From Cryptomeria japonica (taxonomy: Eukaryota > Streptophyta > Pinopsida > Cupressales > Cupressaceae): a DNA stretch of 64,000 nucleotides. Positions 57,584-64,000 of this stretch are shown here, piece after piece. The position numbers and the translations under genes were made by a program. The stretch covers positions 329,501 to 393,500 of the forward strand of contig NW_026728903.1 of assembly GCF_030272615.1 (NCBI RefSeq). Reading direction: 5' to 3'. The notes beneath the pieces were generated by a model, which did not search any database, was not told the DNA's origin, and was given only the letters and a program-made list of their open reading frames with translations. The first letter of the stretch is position 1. Every line of letters starts with the position of its first letter.

Positions 57584-58800
57584 TATGATCAAGAATTTTA
57601 TAGCATAGTTCAAGCCTTGAAGAAGTGGAGACATTACCTATTTTCTAAGGAGTTTGTGTTGTATACAGATCATCAAGATTTGTAGTATTTGAACACTTAG
57701 AATAAGTTGAATCAAAGACATATGAGATTGGTAAATTTTTTGCAGAGTTACACCTTTTTGTTGAAGCATAGAAGTGGGAAATCTAACAAAGTTGTTGATT
57801 CATTGAGTAGAAGAAGGAATTTTCTAATAGAGATGAGAGTAATCGTATTAGGATTTGAGGAATTGAAGACCTTGTATGACGATGGCCCAAATTTTGCAGA
57901 ACCTTGGAGAGCATGTAGAGAACTAGTTACTGTAGATAGAATCAAGTGGCTGGATTACTTCATTCAAGATGGGATGTTATTCATAGGAGTTCAGTTGTCC
58001 ATACCTAAGAGTTCTATGAAGGAGAATTTGATGAAGGAGAAACATAGTTGAAGATTTGCCAGATACTTTGGTGTTGACAAAATAATAGCATTACTGAGTG
58101 AGAATTACTTTTGGCCCCAGATTCATAAGGATGCTAGAAAATATGTGAAAATTTGTAGAGTTTGTCAAGTTGCCAAGGGTAGTAGTCAGAATGTGGGATT
58201 GTATAAACCTTTGATAGTACTAGTAAGACCTTGGGAGGATATAAGAATGGATTTCATACTTGGATTGCCTAAAATGTAGAGAGGGAACAATTCTATATTT
58301 GTGGTAGTGGATAGATTCTCAAAGATGGCTCATTTCATACCTTGCAATAAGACATCAGATGCATTACATGTAGCAGACCTATTTTTCAAGGAAGTAGTGA
58401 GATTGCATGGATTACCTAAGAGCATAGTTTCCAATAGAGACACTAAGTTTGTTGGTTATTTTTGGAGAACACATTGGAAGAAGATGAAGACAGATTTGAA
58501 GTTTAGTTCTACTTTTCACCCACAGACTGATGGATAGACCAAAGTAGTTAACTGGAGCTTGGGAAATTTGTTAAGATGTTTAGCTCGAGACAAATCCAGA
58601 AGTTGGGATTTTATTTTTGTACAAGTAGAGTTTGCCTACAATAATTTGGTAAATAGGAGTATCAGAAGGACATCTTTTGAGATTGTTACCGGAGAACACC
58701 CTAGAGGTATATCAGAATTAAGAGATATTAATAGTGAAGACCAGAGAATTTCAGAAGAAGAAGAATTTTGCAGATCACATGAAAGACTTACATATTCAAG
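57584..58800 (+). pseudogene. RNase H and integrase of chromovirus C
   Basis: RNase H resumes as YDQEFYSIVQALKKWRHYLF and YTDHQDL, then two stops, then NQRHMRLVNFLQSYTFLLKH. Integrase: the zinc domain is damaged (the first His region reads FARYFGVDK) but CRVCQVAKGSSQN is clear. The core has MDFILGLPKM and [16 protein letters not shown] with both aspartates. The third catalytic residue is Lys (codon 58541-58543, in DG*TKVVN). Then LGNLLRCLARDKSRSWDFIF. Stops lie near 57683, 57700, 58049, 58277 and 58535. Confidence 0.9.
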
Positions 58801-59310
58801 TTAAGCAACATTTGGATGACATGAACATCAAGTATTAGGAGAAAGAAGATGAGAAGAGGAGACATAAGGAATTTGAAGTTGGCGATGAAGTGATAGTGTA
58901 TCTCAGAAAATAAAGTTTTACGGTTGGAACTTATAACAAGTTGCAGATGAGAAAGTTTGGACCTTGCAAGATTTTGAGATAGTTTAGTTCTGGAAATGCA
59001 TATGAAGTGGAGTTACTAGATAGTATGAGTATTTCACCTGTGTTCAACATTGTAGATCTTCATTAGTATCATGAACTAAAATTCAGTGAGGACAATATTG
59101 CAGACTTCAAGAAACAGTTGCCCCAGAAGGAACTGGATCAGATTGAAGGCATTTTGGATAGTAGGATTGGGCGTAGTACCCAAAGCAATCGGTATAAGGA
59201 GTATCTTGTCAAGTGGAAGGACAAACCAGTTGAAGATTCATCTTGGATTTCTTAGGCAAAGGTAGACAGCCTTGTTTTTCCTTGGACCCCAACAAAGTGA
59301 GAGACTCACT
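58801..59310 (+). pseudogene. Integrase tail and chromodomain of C
   Basis: Frame-shifted text leads to a chromodomain near 59140-59250 (GILDSRIGRSTQSNRYKEYL, VKWKDKPVEDSSWIS), followed by a stop and a short tail. A chromodomain at the pol end is diagnostic of chromoviruses and would direct integration to heterochromatin. Confidence 0.88.
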
Positions 59311-60078
59311 TTTTTTTTCAACAACCCCGAATGTCTGATGCAAGAGAATCCCTAGTTCATGGCAATCGTGCATCAACCAAAAATATTTTCTTTCTGTGTT
59401 TCCTAGATTTGGCTCACCGGAACTTGTAGAGTTGGATTTTTCTTTAGGACTTGATCGTCTATCTTATTCCCAAACCACGGAGTATTTGGATCATTTTCTG
59501 GCAAGTTATCGCTACCAGTTTCTGAGACAATTTTTTGTTATCGATTGTTTGGACCTATTTGCATCAGTGATCTACCAGATCCTTTTTGTAGCTTGCAGAG
59601 CCCTGAGCATTGATTCCATTATTCATTGGCATGTGGCCGATCTTCCCTTTGATTCTCACTTCCTCCTTTGGATTTTCTGGAGGATTTTATTTGTCAAAGG
59701 CCGACCTTGTTGGTTTTACACGTTAGGTCTGGCTCTTTGGGTTTTAATCCCTTTTGGACCGACTGGATCCCCTTGGATCATATTAATCATTTTAATCGAG
59801 AATTGGAATGTATCAAAGAAGTTAGACAGAGCATAGAAGATAGATCCTAAGATTTGAGGTCCCGGATGTGACCTATTCTATATTTTGAGCATGTTTTAGC
59901 AGGCCTGTGAGCCAGTTACTGTAACCTAGTTGTTACTAGTTTTCATGATATAATTCATTTTTTTATGCATTTCCTCCATCATGTCCTTGTTTTTCCATTG
60001 TATTTACTCTTGCTGATTGGTCTAGACTGATCTCTTTGAGGTCTCTCCTAACTGGTGACTGTACCAATTTATTCCTAA
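59311..60078 (+). other. 3' region of C with a stop-free hydrophobic frame
   Basis: A 146-codon frame (59396-59836) is open but has no internal ATG (it begins at GTG). It is rich in Leu, Phe, Ile and Trp (LLWIFWRILFVKGRPCWFYT). No homology is recognised. The text stops sharply at 60079, where copia G begins. It is probably UTR or part of the 3' LTR of C. Confidence 0.45.
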
Positions 60079-62176
60079 AAACTTCACCTTTTTCATCAAT
60101 TTTTTTTCGGAAGACCCATTTAGTTCCAATCACTTTTTTATCCTTTGGTCTAGGAACAAGAATCCATGTATTATTATTTTCAATCTAGTTTAGTTACTCT
60201 TCCATTGCTTTAACCCAATTTTTGTCTTTTCATGCTTCATTAACATCTTTAGGTTCAATCTTTGTAATCAAGCAATACTCTTTAGTAATTCTTCTCCTAG
60301 TCATCACACCTTTATTCTTATCTTTTATTATCTGATTCTCTAAATGATTCAACCTTAAATACTTGGGACTCATAGGATTTTCTCAATTTTTAGACTCTTG
60401 AGCTCTTTCTTCTACACTAGCACTTGTACCTTCTTCATTCTCATGCTTTTTCAGAATAATCTGAATTAGGTTCTGGGTCTACACTTGCTCTCCTTTATTT
60501 GAACTAACATCCTAATCATCTGAATCATATCCACAAGATCCAATCTATCTCTCATTGCCTTCATCAACCTTCACATTAGAACTCTCAACTATCTTCCTCA
60601 ATTCTTATTAGAACACCAATAGGCTTTTCTCTTAGTAGAATAACCAAGAAAAATTCCTTCATCACATCTAGCATCAAACTTCCCTATATCTTAATGTCTC
60701 TTTTGATATAGCATTTACTTTCAAAAATTCTGAAATATCTTACTATAGGAACGTGACCAAACCACAACTCATAAGGAGTCTTACTAGTATCCCCTTTGAT
60801 ATGGACCCGATTACAAGTGTATACAACAGTACTCATAGCTTCTCTCTAGTAGACATGTAGAACATTTCCTTCAATCATCATGGTTCTAGCACCTTCCCAA
60901 ATTGTTCTATTCTTCTTCTCCACAACACCATTCTACTGAGGGGTCCATGGAGTAGATAATTGTCTCTTCACCCAATGCTCTTCACAAAAAGTATTGAACT
61001 CATTAGATGTAAATTCACCAGCTTTGTCAGATCTTAGACAATTCAACTTTAGTCCAGTCTCAGTCTCAACCATAGCTTTGAAAATATTGAACTTCTACAA
61101 GGCTTCATACTTCTCCCTCGAGAAAGCAACCCACATCATCCTTGAATAGTCATCAATCAACAACATGAAGTACTTGTCACCTTGCAAGATTATCACTCTA
61201 GAAGGACCACACAAATTAGTATGCACAAGATCCAATATTCCATTAGAACTATATTGTTTTCTTGTAAAAGTAACTCTTGTCTTCTTCCCTAATTGGCATT
61301 CCTTGCATATCAGATTAGTAGGTTTTACCAACTTAGGAAGATCTCTCACTACTTGAGTAGAACTTATTTTAACCATGCAATCAAAATTTACATGACACAT
61401 CCTTCTATGCCATAACCATCTTTTATTAATCTAAGAAATCAAACAACTCTTACCACTACCATTCAAATGAAAGATATTAGCTTTAGTTTTGGTACTTGAT
61501 GCAATCTCAATTCTGGATCTACTCAAGATTTCACACTTGCCATTCTTGAATGAAAACTAATATCCCTTGTCAATCATTTGTCCAACACTCAAAATATTAT
61601 GCTTTAGACCTTCAACATATAATACATCATCAGTGGTATGCTTACCATCAAGAGAAATAGAACCTCTACCACAGATTATACCAACTTTATCATTACCAAA
61701 TCTTACTACAACACCATCATACTTTTCCATACTCATAAACTTAATCTCATCACCTATCATATGATGAGAGCATCCACTGTCAATAACCCATTCATCTTTC
61801 TCTTCAATTTTAGTAGCCAAAGCTTTCTCCTCGTTAATGAAGCTAGTAGAATAAGTATTCACCGGATCATCTTCCTTGATAGCAATAAAAACTCATTCAT
61901 CTCCTGAATTTCCCTTATCAAATTTATCATTTATCACACCTTCATCAACAACATAATAATATTTCTTCTGATATTTAGGCTTGTATGGCTTAAGTGGCTT
62001 CTTAGGAACTCTTTTTGGACACCTTGAAGAAAAATGTCCTATCTTATTACATGAAAAACATTTAAGAGAAATATTCCCTTCATACTTACCAGCTCCTTTA
62101 GGCAATCTCCTAGCAATTAGAGCTTCAAGCTCTCCCATCTCCTTCTCATATCTAGACACCCTACTAGTATAGGAGT
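60079..62176 (-). mobile_element. Truncated Ty1/copia fragment G (gag tail to RT start)
   Basis: Minus-strand order: zinc knuckle CFSCNKIGHFSSRC (about 62020-62065), protease DEWVIDSGCSHHMIGD (61862-61557), pre-integrase and integrase start (MCHVNFDCMVKISSTQVVRD, LIDDYSRMMWVAFSREKYEA, 61400-61095), the NGVVEKKNRT motif with catalytic Glu retained near 60905, and the first RT motif (GTKWVFRKK, about 60080-60120). LTRs, most of gag and most of RT are gone. It is cut at 60079 inside RT and near 62176 inside gag. No target duplication found. Related to A and B by sequence. Confidence 0.88.
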
Positions 62177-62720
62177 TGAGAAAATACAACACCACAGGAG
62201 CCCAAATGATATCTACAAGCTGAAAAACTTGTTACAAGGAGAAGCAAGGAAGAAAATCACAGAAGGAACAAAACACAGGAAAAATATGCTCCAAAAGATG
62301 AGAGCTCAATAGTCTCCAAAATTTATTGTCAATAATAATCCTTCTTCCTACAATGAAAAGAAAAATTAACCTCTAATAGGTCAATAAACCCTCAAAAGTG
62401 AAAACCATAGGCTTGCACATAATAATTAATAAAATAATTAATTAATATGCACCTAATGTTAGCTTAAGTGTAAAAAAATAATTGGGAACTTAAAGAATTA
62501 AACAAATATTGTTTAATTAATCAAGTAAAGACCCAATTACTCTAACACCCCCCCTTAAGCTAGACTTAGGGAGAACCTAAAACCTAGAACAACTACTGAA
62601 AGCATGAAAGATGGGTCCTAGCAACAAGGCTTGATTAGATTCCCAAATACAAAGAAATCTCTATGAAATAGAGACAAAGGAGAAAACCCATATTGAGGTA
62701 TTTTGCATGTCTATTGGATA
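62177..62720 (-). mobile_element. Copia-type 3' end H (short LTR plus polypurine tract)
   Basis: A candidate 371-bp LTR (62177-62547) begins on the minus strand as TGTTAGAGTAATTGGGTC, preceded by the polypurine stretch GCTTAAGGGGGGG (62548-62560). The next 150 bp (to about 62715) resembles a copia 3' leader. The rest of the element is absent. The left LTR edge at 62177 is placed by the TGAG/CTCA ends and the break in G's gag and is approximate. Confidence 0.5.
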
Positions 62721-63190
62721 CCGTGGGCCCCCTGCCCTATTGCAGGCCCGTACAGTAGCCGCCGACAGTCTTCCCCAGCCCCTGTCGGTCCTCCGGCCAC
62801 CACAGCTCTCTCCCCAGCCTCTGGATCCCCAGCCTCCGACTTCCTCAGCCCCCAGCCTCTACCCGCCAGCCCCCGGCCTTCCCGCCACCTGCATCGCCCA
62901 ACCACCAGACTCTCTTTTTTGCCTCTTTCAGGGGGGGTTGGTTTTTTGGCTCTATCTTGGGCATACGGAGTGATTTTTTCAAAAACAAATAGGTGTCGGA
63001 AAGATGGTTCCGAGTCGGACCTCATCATGTTGGTAATTTTTTCCAATTTTTCTGTTTGACTATGTTTTTTTCTAGTCAAAGTGAGGTCTAGTTTTTGCAC
63101 TCTGGGAGCCATATAATGAGCATCCGACCTTCGTTTTTTGAAAAATTTATATTTTCGAAAAGTGTGTACTATGTACTTTCCAGCCATCTA
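62720..63190. other. GC-rich island, no assigned gene
   Basis: 62730-62900 is strongly C-rich and Pro/Ser-coding in two plus frames (118 and 88 codons) and open on the minus strand (158 codons, 63187-62711). I see no recognisable domain, and with this composition long open frames are expected by chance. Possibly the 5' end or leader of another retroelement. Confidence 0.4.
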
Positions 63191-63460
63191 AGTTTTATTT
63201 CCAGATTCTGTTCCATGCATATTTTATTTAGTTTTTTGCTTTTCAGTACTTTGGTGGATATCTTGGTTGTTTCAGGTCCTGGGATCTATTCTCTGAGTAG
63301 GATGTCTCTGTTTTGATTCTCGTGCCTATTTCCAGTATTCTTATCATTGTTGCATTGTATTTATGCAAACACACTGCGATAAAGTGCCACCATGCATTGT
63401 TTACTTGGGATCTTGCACATCTTTTGCCTTGTTGTACATGCACTACTTATACAGTGCCAT
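63191..63460. other. Unassigned T-rich sequence before the final LTR
   Basis: No gene. T-rich, with no clear repeats. It could be the 3' UTR of a gypsy element that ends at the polypurine tract at 63461. Confidence 0.4.
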
Positions 63461-64000
63461 GAGGGGGTTGATGTTTGCCTTGTTTGCCATCTGCCTTTGT
63501 CCAGTGAGTGTTCCTTCCATGACATTCACCTCATGATGTGTGTCAAGTGAGTGTTCCTTCCACGACACCATGCACTTTTCTCAGTACCTTTGATGTTCCT
63601 AGTTCTTCATCATGTAGTTCTTCTTGGCTGTTCTTTTCAGTGTTCTTGTCCCTCTCCCACTTGAGAGGTTTGTCCTATTGGTTCTAATGCTTCCATGGTT
63701 CGATTGATCAGCTCTTCAGGCTTTGGTGTTTTCATGCCATCTGTATCTTCAATTTTAGTTGTTTTCCTTGTTTTCCTTCTGATTCAAGTAGTGTCATTTG
63801 AGGGAACTCATACAGATTACAGTCTTCTCTACCTGGTCATGTTCTATTTCAGTGGAGGTTCTCCAGCTCAGCAATTTTTCTTCGACAGAGTTTGTAGGTT
63901 CTTCATGCTTTAGTGGTGTTCTTTTCCATCTCTTTTTGGAGTAGAGTTTTGTTCCCACGTGGTTTTCTCTATTTCTCTAGTTCATAGAGATTTCATTGTA
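63461..64000 (+). repeat. Probable polypurine tract and start of a gypsy 3' LTR
   Basis: GAGGGGGT (63461-63468) is followed by TGATGTTTGCC (63469), the expected pattern for a polypurine primer followed by the TG of an LTR. It may be chromovirus C's own 3' LTR: C is plus-strand and has no 3' LTR elsewhere here. The LTR continues beyond the window, so the partner copy and CA end cannot be checked. A direct repeat GTGAGTGTTCCTTCCA(T/C)GAC occurs near 63504 and 63547. Confidence 0.4.

Larger units (their letters stand above)
33109..59310 (+). mobile_element. Ty3/gypsy chromovirus C, 5'-truncated and split by copia B and element D
   Basis: C is the oldest recognisable element here. It is read in three exon-like pieces that join in frame once the insertions and one copy of each duplication are removed: 33109-33931, 40497-41055 and 57584-59310. 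It starts abruptly at the protease end motif LLLGRPW, next to element E. LTR, gag and most of the protease are missing from the window. Downstream order: RT, RNase H, integrase, chromodomain (ILDSRIGRSTQSNRYKEYLV). Many stops and frameshifts. Confidence 0.88.

Noticed and set aside
62711-63187. 158-codon minus-strand ORF as a protein gene
   Set aside because: It overlaps open plus-strand frames in a C-rich block. Base composition alone can explain it.

Overview
This is plant nuclear DNA made almost entirely of nested, decayed LTR retrotransposons. I see no intact host gene, rRNA, tRNA or CRISPR. Supporting signs are Ty1/copia and Ty3/gypsy polyproteins with plant-type motifs, initiator-Met-tRNA primer sites (TGGTATCAGAG...), long LTRs (1.0-1.9 kb), 5-bp target-site duplications, and chromodomain and dual-RNase-H gypsy lineages. 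The density of old, long, nested elements suggests a large gymnosperm-like (conifer-type) genome; that is inference, not proof.

Layout. 1-4050: two broken, unrecognised repeat-type ORF regions, one on each strand, converging on similar 3' tail blocks. 4051-6273: AT-rich DNA, then a pyrimidine-rich tract with a (CT)20 microsatellite. 6274-10503: a 4.2-kb degenerate minisatellite whose second half is the reverse complement of the first. 10501-33108: gypsy element E (minus strand, gag-protease only in this copy). Its 3' LTR is cut to about 73 bp at the satellite edge. E contains copia A (11811-26411, TSD ATAAG), and A contains chromovirus F (13060-20939, TSD GTTTC). 33109-59310: chromovirus C (plus strand), split by copia B (33932-40491, TSD AGTTT) and by D (41056-57578, TSD CAGTG/TAGTG), a 16.5-kb Tat-type gypsy element with two RNase H domains. 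60079-62720: truncated copia G and a copia 3' end H. 62720-64000: a GC-rich island and the probable start of a gypsy 3' LTR.

Order of events read from the nesting: C is oldest. E appears to have landed in C's protease, B in C's reverse transcriptase and D in C's RNase H. A landed in E, and F in A. Every polyprotein is inactivated, mostly by changes that look like C-to-T or G-to-A, as expected for long-silenced methylated repeats.

The most unusual structures are the inverted satellite, element D's leader and 3' region carrying arrays of mutually reverse-complementary octamers (TAGCGCAT versus ATGCGCTA), strong conserved hairpins inside F's LTRs, and catalytic Glu-to-Lys changes in four of six integrases. 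Nothing here can be asserted to be an active system.
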